In this document: positions 52,880-61,648 of the stretch, one piece after another | Layout of the letters: the number at the start of each line of letters is the position of its first letter | Position numbering within the stretch: the stretch's first letter is position 1 | Assembly (NCBI RefSeq): GCF_042932805.1 | Contig: NZ_CP170633.1 | Coordinates: 3,472,001-3,536,000 of the forward strand | Direction of reading: 5' to 3' | DNA from: Ascidiaceihabitans sp029251465 | GTDB taxonomy: Bacteria; Pseudomonadota; Alphaproteobacteria; Rhodobacterales; Rhodobacteraceae | DNA length: 64,000 nt | The notes under the pieces: generated by a model | Databases searched by the model: none | Told to the model about the DNA's origin: nothing | Seen by the model: the letters and a program-made list of their open reading frames with translations, nothing else | Made by a program: the position numbers and the translations under genes

Positions 52880-53985
52880 GCTTTTGCGCCCTTTTTGCCG
52901 CTGCCCAACATTGACGGGCTAACACTGTCCAGCGGCCAGCGCGGGCGGGCAGACAACGTCATGTCATCGGGCGCGCGTTCAGTCATTTGGGCCAACGCGG
53001 CGTAGGCAATCATCGCGGCGTTGTCGGTGCACAGCGCCAAAGGAGGTGCCACAAATTCTGCTTCAAACTCGTGGCACACAGTTTCCAGCCCGCTCCGGAT
53101 CGTCATATTTGCCGCGACGCCACCAGCAACACAAAGGGTTGGCGCGATTGGATCAAGCGCTAAATATTCGGTCATGGCGCGGCGGCTTTTCTCGGCGAGC
53201 ACATCCGAAACAGCGGCTTGAAAACTGGCAGCCAAATCAGATTGATCCTGAACGCCAAGCCCGCCTTTTTCGGCAATGACCGTGTCGCGTGTCCGCAGCA
53301 CGGCTGTCTTCAAACCGGAAAACGACATATCGCACCCCGCCCGATCCAACAACGGACGCGGCAGTTTGAACCGCTTGGGATCACCCTGTTTGGCGGCCCG
53401 TTCAATCATCGGCCCACCTGGCTGCGGCAGGCCAATCAGGCGCGCAACTTTGTCGAACGCTTCGCCCGGGGCATCGTCAATCGTGCCGCCCAAACGCCGA
53501 AAATCTTGTGGGCCTGTAGCGATCAAAAACTGGCAATGCCCGCCAGACACCAGCAGCATCAGGTAGGGGAATTCGACGTTGTCCGTCAGACGCGGCGTCA
53601 ATGCGTGACCCGCCAAGTGGTTCACGCCGTAAATCGGTTTGCCCGTCGCCACCGACAGCCCCTTGGCCAGCATCACACCAGACACAACGCCGCCGATCAA
53701 TCCGGGGCCCGCCGTCACGGCAATCGCATCGATGTCGGACATGTTCAATTTTGCCTCAGCCAAGGCCTGGATCACGCTGACGTCCAGTTTTTCAACATGC
53801 GCGCGCGCGGCGATTTCGGGCACAACACCGCCAAAGGCCGCGTGCAATTCGGTTTGACCAACCACGATCGACGACAAAACCTGCGCCACGCCACCGGGCA
53901 CACCACGCACCACGGCCGCTGCCGTATCATCGCAACTGCTTTCGATGCCCAAAATGTTCTGCTGCTTTGGCAAGACCTGCTCCAT
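52876..53985 (-). CDS. tsaD: tRNA N6-adenosine threonylcarbamoyltransferase TsaD
   Basis: A 369-residue ASKHA-fold enzyme that adds threonylcarbamoyl to A37 of ANN-decoding tRNAs. The opening ILGIESSCDDTAAAVV, the metal-ligand motif PEIAARAH, VNHLAGH and LVSGGHCQ are hallmarks. The ATG at 53985 is preferred; the longer frame adds 45 residues unlike the family and would overlap hemD. Divergent from hemD by 36 bases. Confidence 0.96.
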   Translation of the reverse strand: MEQVLPKQQNILGIESSCDDTAAAVVRGVPGGVAQVLSSIVVGQTELHAAFGGVVPEIAARAHVEKLDVSVIQALAEAKLNMSDIDAIAVTAGPGLIGGVVSGVMLAKGLSVATGKPIYGVNHLAGHALTPRLTDNVEFPYLMLLVSGGHCQFLIATGPQDFRRLGGTIDDAPGEAFDKVARLIGLPQPGGPMIERAAKQGDPKRFKLPRPLLDRAGCDMSFSGLKTAVLRTRDTVIAEKGGLGVQDQSDLAASFQAAVSDVLAEKSRRAMTEYLALDPIAPTLCVAGGVAANMTIRSGLETVCHEFEAEFVAPPLALCTDNAAMIAYAALAQMTERAPDDMTLSARPRWPLDSVSPSMLGSGKKGAKA

Positions 53986-54021
53986 TGCGCGAAACCTTAC
54001 TCCGAGGTAACACCCTAGACC

Positions 54022-54738
54022 GTGGCAAACAATGCAAAGCACCTGCAGATTTCTCTGCTTTTGACGCGGCCCCAGCGCGGGTCGGACGCCTTTTGGAAGG
54101 CGTTGCCTGCGGATGCCCAAGCCAAGCTACAGCTTTTGATCGCGCCCTTGATCCGGATCGAACCGATTTCCGTTGATCTGCCGAACATTCGTGACGTGAT
54201 TTTCACCTCTGCAAATGGCCCGCTTTGTGGACCACAGGGGACCGGTCAGATCGCCTATTGTGTCGGTGCGCAAACAACGCAATCGGCGCAGGACGCCGGT
54301 TGGGATGCCCGCCATATCGGAAATACAGCGAACGATCTGGTCGAACGCCTTGTTCAGTCACCGCCAATTGGCCCCCTGACCCATCTGTGTGGCACGCACA
54401 CACGCGGCAATGTCGCGGCCCGATTGACCGCTGCCGGGATCAAAACGACAGAGATCACGATCTACGATCAAGCCCTGCAACCGCTTTCGGACCCGGCAAA
54501 CGCTGTCCTTGGCAGGGAAAACCCCATCATCCTTCCCCTTTTTTCGCCGCGCACCGCACGTCAGTTTGCACAGCAATACAAAGGGGCGGCGACATTGCAC
54601 ATCATCGCGCTAAGTGAAGCGGTATCTACAGAAGTCGCCGGATTGAACGCGGCCTCGTTGCATGTTTGCGCAGATCCGTCGCGTAAGATGATGCTTGATG
54701 CGGTTCAAAACGTCACAGCAAGCATTCCCTTGGGTTGA
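54022..54738 (+). CDS. hemD: Uroporphyrinogen-III synthase
   Basis: A 238-residue enzyme of tetrapyrrole synthesis that cyclises hydroxymethylbilane with inversion of ring D. The two-domain HemD fold is suggested by LLTRPQRGSDAFW, VIFTSANGP and later PLFSPRTARQFAQQY. Sequence conservation in this family is low. It starts with GTG. Context (mitofilin-like gene and hemY next, tsaD divergent) is the usual one in Rhodobacteraceae. Confidence 0.85.
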   Translation: MANNAKHLQISLLLTRPQRGSDAFWKALPADAQAKLQLLIAPLIRIEPISVDLPNIRDVIFTSANGPLCGPQGTGQIAYCVGAQTTQSAQDAGWDARHIGNTANDLVERLVQSPPIGPLTHLCGTHTRGNVAARLTAAGIKTTEITIYDQALQPLSDPANAVLGRENPIILPLFSPRTARQFAQQYKGAATLHIIALSEAVSTEVAGLNAASLHVCADPSRKMMLDAVQNVTASIPLG

Positions 54739-54809
54739 GAGCAATCAAGCGCCCGCGTAGAGTAAAATTTGTAGCACCAAGTTCGATTTAGAATCGGGAA
54801 GGTAGAAGA

Positions 54810-56051
54810 GTGGCCAAGAAGTCAGTCAAAAAAGCCAGCAAGGCGGATACGGACCTGTCCGACACCCTTGTGCTTGGCGATGATACGGTAAATCTGGATG
54901 CGGACATTGCGCAAGACAGCGTCACCCCGGAGGCAGATGTAATCGAGGCCGAATTGATCGCCGATGACACGCTGACTGCGGATGCGGATGCGGATGCGGA
55001 TGCGGATGCGGATGCGGATGCGGATGCGGATGCGGATGCGGATGCGGATGCGGATGCGGATGCGGATGAAGTCGCAGACACGACCGCCCCCGTGACGCAA
55101 GCGCCTGAAACCCAACCTACTCGTATTTGGCCGCTACTCTTGGGTGGTATCGCTGCTGCGATCTTTGGTTTTCTGGCTGCCCGTGCCGATTTGATCGACA
55201 ATTTTTTACCGCCAAGCATGCGCGCTGGCGCTGAACAAACCGCTTTGGCTGACGGCCTTAAGACAGCCAATTCGCAAATCGCGCGTCTAAAGGGTGATCT
55301 TCAGACTCTTGATGCAAAGATCGAAAGTCAGCCCGCGCCTGATACGACGTTGATCAACGAATTGCAGGCTGTCATCGCAACGCAAAGCGACCGAATTGCT
55401 GCGCTGGAAAAACGCCCCGCAGGAACAACAACCGGGTCTGGTGCAAACTACGACGCAGAATTTGCTGAACTTCAGGCGACTGCGGCAGCGCAACAGGCCG
55501 AAATTGACAAGCTATTATCCGACGCGCGCCTTGTGGAAAAATCAACCGAGGACGCGGCAAACAGCACACTGGCACGCGCCGCCGCCACGCGCATTATTGC
55601 TGCCATCGAAAGCGGTGCGCCGTTTGATGCAGCGCTGGGTGATCTTGAGGGAACAGGCGTTGTCGACATTCCTGAGGCTTTGACTGATGCCGCTGCCGAC
55701 GGGGTGGCCCCATTGTCTGCGTTGCAGGCCGATATTCCCGATGTTGCCCGTGCCGCTCTTGCTGCCAGCCGCGCCTCTGGCGATGAAACAGCCGGTGGAT
55801 TTAGCGGCTTCTTGAAACGGTCCCTCGGTGCGCGGTCGACCGAACCACGTGCGGGTTCAGACCCTGACGCAGTTTTGTCACGTATCGAGGATGCGGCGCG
55901 AAATGGTCGGCTTACCGACGCCGTCGCCGAAGCGGAAACTTTGCCACCCGAAGGTCAGGCCGCGATGGCCGACTGGGTGGATCGCGCCCGCACCCGTCAG
56001 TCTGTTATGTCCGCGTCAGAAGCCCTGATGCAACGCCTCGCCGCGAACTAA
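54810..56051 (+). CDS. Mitofilin-like inner-membrane protein with Ala-Asp repeat
   Basis: A 413-residue protein related to the bacterial mitofilin group (COG4223). It has an acidic N-terminus with a run of 15 Ala-Asp pairs (about residues 57-86), one membrane helix (IWPLLLGGIAAAIFGFLAA), a coiled coil (about residues 150-250), and a helical C-terminal domain. GTG start; it lies between hemD and hemY, 71 and 9 bases away. Bacterial mitofilin proteins are tied to membrane curvature and to the heme enzymes beside them. The repeat is an in-frame hexamer tract likely to vary in length. Confidence 0.85.
   Translation: MAKKSVKKASKADTDLSDTLVLGDDTVNLDADIAQDSVTPEADVIEAELIADDTLTADADADADADADADADADADADADADADADEVADTTAPVTQAPETQPTRIWPLLLGGIAAAIFGFLAARADLIDNFLPPSMRAGAEQTALADGLKTANSQIARLKGDLQTLDAKIESQPAPDTTLINELQAVIATQSDRIAALEKRPAGTTTGSGANYDAEFAELQATAAAQQAEIDKLLSDARLVEKSTEDAANSTLARAAATRIIAAIESGAPFDAALGDLEGTGVVDIPEALTDAAADGVAPLSALQADIPDVARAALAASRASGDETAGGFSGFLKRSLGARSTEPRAGSDPDAVLSRIEDAARNGRLTDAVAEAETLPPEGQAAMADWVDRARTRQSVMSASEALMQRLAAN
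54978..55067 (+). repeat. 15-copy GCGGAT hexanucleotide tandem repeat
   Basis: Ninety bases of perfect GCGGAT repeat inside the mitofilin-like gene, encoding alternating Ala and Asp in the acidic cytoplasmic N-terminus. Gain or loss of units keeps the frame, so the tract can change length without breaking the gene. Confidence 0.97.
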
Positions 56052-56060
56052 GGAAATATT

Positions 56061-57518
56061 ATGCTTTGGTCTCTAGTTAAAATCTGTCTGTTTGTTTGTG
56101 TCGTTGCGGCGGCTGCGTTTGGGGCCAGCTATTTGCTCGAATCCAATGGCGGTGTGCGGCTAGAGGTGGCAGGCACCGAGTACAACTTTGGCCCGCTTGA
56201 ATCGGTCATTGCGCTGGTCGTTTTGCTGGTTGCAGTCTGGGTTTTGCTAAAAGTGCTGTCCTTGTTGGTCGCAGTTTGGAAGTTTTTGAACGGCGATGAA
56301 ACGGCATTGTCCCGCTATTTTGAACGCAATCGTCAGGCCAAAGGCTACGACGCATTGTCCCAAGGGATGATGGCGTTGGCGTCAGGCGAAGGGCGTCAGG
56401 CAATGGCAAAAGCGGCAAAAGCCGAGAAGTATTTGAACAAACCAGAACTGACAGATTTGCTAACGGCGCAAGCTGCCGAGATGTCTGGCGACCGTCGCAA
56501 GGCCGAAGAAACCTATCGCAAACTGGTCGCCAATGACGCCACTCGGTTTGTTGGCGTTCGTGGAATCATGAAACAAAAGCTGGCAGACGGTGATACAGAC
56601 ATGGCGCTAAAGCTGGCGGAAAAAGCGTTTGCTTTGAAGCCCCGTCACGAGGATACCCAAGACGTTTTGCTAAAGCTGCAGGCCCAATCCGAAGACTGGT
56701 CGGGCGCACGCGAAACGCTGAATGCCAAACTCAAACACGGTTCTTTGCCGCGCGATGTACACAAGCGTCGCGATGCGGTTTTGGCATTGTCCGAAGCCCG
56801 CAAAATCTTTGATGCCGATCAAACAATTGAGGCTCGCGAGGCAGCGATTGAAGCCAACCGTCTGTCCCCTGATCTGATCCCCGCAGCCGTCATGGCCGCG
56901 CACGGATACGTCGAACAGGGCCAGAACAAATACGCGACCCGTGTGATCAAAAAGGCGTGGGACGCGCAACCGCATCCCGATCTCGCCGCTGCCTTTGTTG
57001 CGATTGAACCGAATGAGGACGCCAAGGCGCGCCTGAAGCGATTTACTGCGCTGACCAAAGGCCAAGCAGATCACCCCGAATCCAAAATGCTGATGACGGA
57101 AATGCACCTCGCGAACGAAGATTTCCCGGCAGCGCGCCGCGCCCTTGGCAATCTGTTTGAAACCGACCCTACAGCCCGCACCGCAACCTTGATGGCAGCG
57201 ATTGAACGCGGCGAAGGGGCCGAGGACACGGTTGTCAAAGGCTGGCTCGCACGTGCGCTGTCTCTGCCGCGCGGTCCGCAGTGGATTTGCGAAAACTGTC
57301 AGCACATTCATGCGGACTGGGCCCCGATGTGCACTAACTGCAACAGCTTTGATACGCTGTCCTGGAAGACCCCGCCTCAGTCCGAAGTCGCCATGCCCGG
57401 TGGTCTGCAAATGCTGCCATTAATCGTTGGATCAGCGCAGGGTGACAGCACAGACATGGTCGTTGTCGAGGATGCAGAAATCATCGAAGTTGACGATTCC
57501 ACAGACGCGACAGCCTAG
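56061..57518 (+). CDS. hemY: Heme biosynthesis-associated protein HemY
   Basis: A 485-residue membrane protein with two N-terminal helices (LVKICLFVCVVAAAAFGASYLL and VIALVVLLVAVWVLLKVLSLLV), the HemY_N domain and TPR-like helical repeats. The C-terminus carries a CxxC-N12-CxxC zinc-ribbon (ICENCQHIHADWAPMCTNC). HemY is linked to late heme synthesis but is not itself an established enzyme. It follows the mitofilin-like gene by 9 bases in the hemD operon. Confidence 0.9.
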   Translation: MLWSLVKICLFVCVVAAAAFGASYLLESNGGVRLEVAGTEYNFGPLESVIALVVLLVAVWVLLKVLSLLVAVWKFLNGDETALSRYFERNRQAKGYDALSQGMMALASGEGRQAMAKAAKAEKYLNKPELTDLLTAQAAEMSGDRRKAEETYRKLVANDATRFVGVRGIMKQKLADGDTDMALKLAEKAFALKPRHEDTQDVLLKLQAQSEDWSGARETLNAKLKHGSLPRDVHKRRDAVLALSEARKIFDADQTIEAREAAIEANRLSPDLIPAAVMAAHGYVEQGQNKYATRVIKKAWDAQPHPDLAAAFVAIEPNEDAKARLKRFTALTKGQADHPESKMLMTEMHLANEDFPAARRALGNLFETDPTARTATLMAAIERGEGAEDTVVKGWLARALSLPRGPQWICENCQHIHADWAPMCTNCNSFDTLSWKTPPQSEVAMPGGLQMLPLIVGSAQGDSTDMVVVEDAEIIEVDDSTDATA

Positions 57519-57603
57519 GGCAACTCGACGCCTGCCACGGCGCAAACGACGGAAATGGCGCGTAAGCCCGTTCAACAAAGGTACAAACTTTTGGAGAATA
57601 ACT

Positions 57604-58362
57604 ATGTCGCGCCACTTTTTTACAGCTTTGTTACTGGTGTCCTTGCCCGTCGCAGCCACAGCACATGAAAACGTCTCAAAGGTAACTCAGAATTCTGACC
57701 TGACCTGCATCTCGTCGAACGGGGCACCCAACCACGACATGGGCAAGTTCCCGAACAGAGCGAACCCAAATGCCTTTCGCGAACAGGCGCTAAAGTTTTG
57801 TTTTCCAAACGATCCTCAGCAATCAAACACTGTCACGACAGGCTTGATGACCGTTGGCGTATCGTTGACCGGCGTGCCGTTCCGTCCTTTTACAGCAGGG
57901 TATTACGACCCGAACGGACGACGCGGTTTTAGCCATGATCCGTCCAGCGGTTGGCGCCAGCAAGCCATGCACGAACCACGCAGGTTGGGAATGGATGACC
58001 AAAATGCGCATGTCGATAAATCTGGCCTGTACCACTATCACGGCGTTTCGTCAGACTACGTGGCCTCGCTGAGCGGAACATTGATCGGGTATGCGCCAGA
58101 TGGATTTGAAATCCACTACAGCCCCAGCGCGGCCACCTCGTCTTGGCGCCTAAAGGCTGGCACACGACCCACAGATCCATTGGGCGCGTATGACGGAACA
58201 TTCGAAGAAGACTTTGAATACAAAGCCGGATCAGGCACGCTCGACGAATGCAACGGCAGGTTGGTTGACGGCGAATACCGCTACTTTGCGACCGACAGCT
58301 ATCCGTATTTTCCACGTTGTTTCAAAGGCGTTGTGAACCCGCAATTCATGACCCGCGGCTAG
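57604..58362 (+). CDS. Secreted YHYH-domain protein
   Basis: A 252-residue exported protein. Signal peptide MSRHFFTALLLVSLPVAATA, then a YHYH domain with the diagnostic SGLYHYHGV motif and the GYAPDGFEIHY segment. Several Cys and His residues suggest disulfides or metal binding. The function of the family is not established. The ATG at 57604 follows TTGGAG; the open frame extends 59 residues upstream through hemY, which is not coding here. Confidence 0.87.
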   Translation: MSRHFFTALLLVSLPVAATAHENVSKVTQNSDLTCISSNGAPNHDMGKFPNRANPNAFREQALKFCFPNDPQQSNTVTTGLMTVGVSLTGVPFRPFTAGYYDPNGRRGFSHDPSSGWRQQAMHEPRRLGMDDQNAHVDKSGLYHYHGVSSDYVASLSGTLIGYAPDGFEIHYSPSAATSSWRLKAGTRPTDPLGAYDGTFEEDFEYKAGSGTLDECNGRLVDGEYRYFATDSYPYFPRCFKGVVNPQFMTRG

Positions 58363-58385
58363 GGTTTTCCCGTTCAAAAACGAAT

Positions 58386-58415
58386 AAGGCCGCCCGGATT
58401 TCTCGGGGCGGCCTT
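58386..58415 (-). terminator. Rho-independent terminator of ahcY (possibly bidirectional)
   Basis: AAGGCCGCCC and GGGCGGCCTT form a perfect 10-bp stem with a 10-base loop between the convergent YHYH and ahcY genes. On the minus strand the stem is followed by TTATTCGTTTTT, which suits termination of ahcY, and it lies 22 bases after the ahcY stop. Confidence 0.8.
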
Positions 58416-58436
58416 GGTCAATTATCTTTTAGCCGA

Positions 58437-59825
58437 TTAGTAACGGTAGTGCTCTGGCTTGAACGGGCCATCTGGTGAAACGCCGATGTAGGCCGCTTGT
58501 TCTGCGTCCAGTTTCGACAGCTTCACGCCGATACGATCCAAGTGCAGGCGTGCAACTTTTTCGTCCAGATGCTTGGGCAAGATGTAAACGCCAGGCTGGT
58601 ATTCGTCGCCTTTTGTGAACAATTCGATCTGCGCCAGAACCTGATTGGTAAAGGATGCGGACATCACGAATGACGGGTGACCTGTCGCGTTGCCAAGGTT
58701 CAGCAAACGTCCCTCGGACAGCAGGATCAAGCGGTTGCCGTTTGGCATCTCGATCATGTCGACCTGTTCTTTGATGTTGGTCCATTTGTGGTTCTTCAGC
58801 GACGCCACTTGGATTTCGTTATCAAAGTGACCAATGTTGCCAACGATCGCCATGTCTTTCATTTGACGCATGTGCTCGATGCGGATCACGTCTTTGTTGC
58901 CGGTGGTCGTGATAAAGATATCGGCCGTTTCCAGCGCGTCCTCAAGCAGAACAACCTCGAAACCGTCCATCGCGGCTTGCAATGCGCAGATCGGGTCAAC
59001 TTCGGTGACTTTCACACGTGCGCCCGCGCCGGATAGGGATGCAGCAGATCCTTTGCCAACATCGCCGTAACCCATGACAACCGCAACTTTGCCGGCCATC
59101 ATCGTGTCTGTCGCGCGGCGGATACCGTCAACGAGTGACTCTTTGCAGCCGTATTTGTTGTCGAACTTGGATTTCGTGACCGAGTCATTGACGTTGATCG
59201 CAGGGAAAGGCAGTTGGCCTTTTTTGTGCAGATCGTACAAGCGGTGAACGCCTGTTGTGGTTTCTTCGGAGACACCCAAAATCGCTTCGCGTGTTTTCGT
59301 GAACCAGCCTGGGGATTCTTTCATGCGCTTGGCGATTTGTACTTTGATCGCTTCTTCTTCTTCGGACTGTGGCACGGCCAAAATCTCTTCACCGGCTTCG
59401 GCGCGGGCACCCAACAAAATGTACAGCGTCGCATCGCCACCATCGTCGAGGATCATGTTTGCGCCCTCAGGGAACATGAAGGATTTGTCGAGGTAATCCC
59501 AATGCTCTGTCAAAGACTGACCTTTGATCGCGAACACTGGTGTGCCGCCAGCTGCGATTGCGGATGCCGCGTGATCTTGGGTCGAGAAAATGTTGCAAGA
59601 TGCCCAGCGCACGTCGGCACCAAGTTCAACCAGCGTTTCGATCAAAACCGCAGTTTGGATGGTCATGTGCAGCGATCCAACGATGCGCGCGCCTGTCAGT
59701 GGTTTGCTTTCGCCGAATTCGGCGCGGCACGCCATCAGGCCCGGCATTTCAGTTTCGGCGATGTCCAGTTCCTTGCGACCGAACTCGGCAAGGGTGATGT
59801 CTTTTACAATGTAGTCGTTGGCCAT
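58437..59825 (-). CDS. ahcY: Adenosylhomocysteinase
   Basis: A 462-residue NAD-dependent enzyme that splits S-adenosylhomocysteine to adenosine and homocysteine in the methyl cycle. The NAD motif GYGDVGKGSAASL is near residue 240, the FDNKYGCKESLVDGIRRATD block binds substrate, and the C-terminus is the conserved KPEHYRY. GAGGAG lies before the ATG at 59825; the 33-residue upstream extension is rejected. Linkage to regA-senC-regB recalls other Rhodobacteraceae. Confidence 0.97.
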   Translation of the reverse strand: MANDYIVKDITLAEFGRKELDIAETEMPGLMACRAEFGESKPLTGARIVGSLHMTIQTAVLIETLVELGADVRWASCNIFSTQDHAASAIAAGGTPVFAIKGQSLTEHWDYLDKSFMFPEGANMILDDGGDATLYILLGARAEAGEEILAVPQSEEEEAIKVQIAKRMKESPGWFTKTREAILGVSEETTTGVHRLYDLHKKGQLPFPAINVNDSVTKSKFDNKYGCKESLVDGIRRATDTMMAGKVAVVMGYGDVGKGSAASLSGAGARVKVTEVDPICALQAAMDGFEVVLLEDALETADIFITTTGNKDVIRIEHMRQMKDMAIVGNIGHFDNEIQVASLKNHKWTNIKEQVDMIEMPNGNRLILLSEGRLLNLGNATGHPSFVMSASFTNQVLAQIELFTKGDEYQPGVYILPKHLDEKVARLHLDRIGVKLSKLDAEQAAYIGVSPDGPFKPEHYRY

Positions 59826-60025
59826 GTGGATGCTCCTCAAATAGCGTTGCGCGTCACTAGCCCGTTTCGTCACAAATCTCAATGCGTGTGTGTCCTGTGG
59901 CTTGATGCAGATGTGCCGCGGCACGCAACACGCAAAGGTTGCTGCAAATCAGCCCCGCTTGCTCATCAATAAGCCTCATTTGAGTAGGATTAGATTAAAA
60001 AGGGAACTAATGGGGGGCAAATGGC
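59826..60025. other. Non-coding region upstream of ahcY
   Basis: About 200 bases without a gene or recognisable RNA. A TGCCGCGGCA palindrome lies near 59915. I checked for an SAH riboswitch upstream of ahcY and saw no convincing match. The rest of the gap up to 60563 holds the FkbM pseudogene. Confidence 0.5.
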
Positions 60026-60480
60026 ATGGGCGCGTTACTGGCAGAAAACAAATGCGGCAGATATTCTGTTCCCGAAATTCTAGATCATCGACCGGCTGTC
60101 CGATTGGTTACGGCTGGTGATGTTTACGAACCTAAAACCATCCGCTTCATGGCTGAAAACGCTGGTGACGGCGATATTATCCATGCCAGAACATTCTTTG
60201 GTGATTTTTTTACGTCGAAAAAGTCGCATCCATTCGCTTGGATGACATCGTGCCGATGGATCGCAAAGTGTCGATCTTGCAACTGGACGTCGAAGGGCAC
60301 GAACGCGCTGCCCTGTTAGGGGCACGGGGTATCATCGACAAATGAAAACCCATCCTAATTCTAGAGGAATTCAAGCGCCCGCGTTGGATTCGCCGTCACT
60401 TTGGGCAACATGGATACCGCTTGGTTGGCCAGCTGCATGGCAATCGGGTATTCGCAACGACGGATGTTAAACTTCGGTAA
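60026..60480 (+). pseudogene. Decayed FkbM-family methyltransferase gene
   Basis: Three pieces of an FkbM-type methyltransferase lie in order but do not form one frame. Piece 1 (from 60026) reads YEPKTIRFMAENAGDGDI then HARTFFGDFF, the AdoMet-binding start. Piece 2 (from about 60214, another frame) reads SIRLDDIVPMDRKVSILQLD and VEGHERAALLGA. An in-frame TGA at 60343 is followed in the same frame by KPILILEEFKRPRWIRRHFG to a stop at 60478. The roughly 80 residues expected between pieces 1 and 2 are missing. So there is an internal deletion, a frame change and a nonsense codon. The 5' end is uncertain. Confidence 0.8.
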
Positions 60481-60563
60481 ATTTCTAAAGGTGCGCAGCT
60501 TTTCGGGTTTTCACACCGCCTGTCTCGTGGAACAACTAAGACTTGTTTCAAAAGGTGCGCACT

Positions 60564-61157
60564 ATGGCTACTCCTCCCCGTGCATGGCAGCGGATGCTGT
60601 CCGGTCGCAGGCTTGATCTGCTGGACCCGACGCCAGTTGATATCGAAATCGAAGACATCGCCCACGGTCTTGCCTTTGTGGCGCGTTGGAACGGTCAAAC
60701 CCACGGTGATTTCGCCTATTCGGTCGCTGAACATTCACTGCTGGTCGAAACCCTGTATGGACGGATCGCGCCCAAGGCTCCGACAAAATGGTTGATGGCT
60801 GCATTGCTGCATGACGCCCCTGAATATGTGATCGGTGATATGATTTCGCCGGTCAAAGCCGCTGTGGGTCCGGGTTACGGTGCCTTGGATGATCGACTGA
60901 CCGCCGCGATCCACATTCGATTTGGACTGCCTGCCGCAATTCCTGTCGCGATCAAAAAGCAGATCAAAAAGGCCGACAAAATCAGCGCGTGGATGGAGGC
61001 GACACAAATCGCTGGCTTCACCGAAACCGAGGCGACCAAATTCTTTGGCAAACCAGACACTGCAATCATGGCCGGTCTGGCAATCGTCCTGCGCACGCCA
61101 GTTGAAACCCGCAACGCGTTCACCAACCGCCATGCCCAGTTATTGGAAAAAATGTGA
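60564..61157 (+). CDS. HD-domain phosphohydrolase, YfbR-like
   Basis: A 197-residue metal-dependent phosphohydrolase. The HD residues are seen in VAEHSLLVE, LLHDAPEYVIGDMISPVK and the C-terminal KADKISAWMEATQ. The pattern suits the YfbR/5'-deoxynucleotidase group, which removes phosphate from deoxynucleoside monophosphates. The ATG at 60564 is used; a TTG 21 bases upstream is weaker. It overlaps the following GNAT gene by GTGA. Confidence 0.87.
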   Translation: MATPPRAWQRMLSGRRLDLLDPTPVDIEIEDIAHGLAFVARWNGQTHGDFAYSVAEHSLLVETLYGRIAPKAPTKWLMAALLHDAPEYVIGDMISPVKAAVGPGYGALDDRLTAAIHIRFGLPAAIPVAIKKQIKKADKISAWMEATQIAGFTETEATKFFGKPDTAIMAGLAIVLRTPVETRNAFTNRHAQLLEKM

Positions 61158-61648
61158 CCAAATCCCCGCTCCATATTCGCCGCGCCGGCGCGCTTGACTG
61201 TCGTGCCTTGGCCGCGTTGCTAAACGAAATCATCGCCATTGGTGGCACAACGGCAAAGGTCGAACTGGTCACTGGTGATCAACTTTCGACGTGGATGGAA
61301 CGCGAACACGCCGTCTGGCATTTGGCCGAAGACGACACCGGAAAATTATTGGGGTTTCAATACATCCAACCGCACAAAGACATTCCCCACGATTCCACCG
61401 ATATCGCGACATTTACGCGCGTTGGGCAAACCGGTTTGGGGATTGGATCGGCCTTGTTCGCCGCCACGCGCAAGGCCGCCTTGGAAATGGGATATGTGAC
61501 AATCGATGCGGTCATTCGCGCCGATAACGAAGGTGGGCTCGCCTATTACCAAAGCCGCGGGTTCGAAACGATCAAGCTGCTTAAGGACGAAAAGCTGTCC
61601 AACGGCCAAGTTGTCGACAGGGTTTGGAAGCGGTGTTCACTGCGCTAA
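61154..61648 (+). CDS. GNAT family N-acetyltransferase
   Basis: A 164-residue acetyltransferase (phosphinothricin acetyltransferase-like pattern: HIRRAGALDCRALAALLNEI at the N-terminus, VGQTGLGIGSALFAAT acetyl-CoA loop, VIRADNEGGLAYYQSRGF). GTG start, coupled to the HD gene by GTGA. The stop overlaps that of convergent regA by four bases. Substrate unknown. Confidence 0.88.
   Translation: MTKSPLHIRRAGALDCRALAALLNEIIAIGGTTAKVELVTGDQLSTWMEREHAVWHLAEDDTGKLLGFQYIQPHKDIPHDSTDIATFTRVGQTGLGIGSALFAATRKAALEMGYVTIDAVIRADNEGGLAYYQSRGFETIKLLKDEKLSNGQVVDRVWKRCSLR

Noticed and set aside
53218..54018. 266-residue plus-strand open frame
   Set aside because: Antisense shadow of tsaD; composition is rich in Arg, His and Gln as expected from a shadow frame.
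59826..59935. Possible SAH riboswitch upstream of ahcY
   Set aside because: No convincing match to the conserved riboswitch core was seen; only a short palindrome is present.
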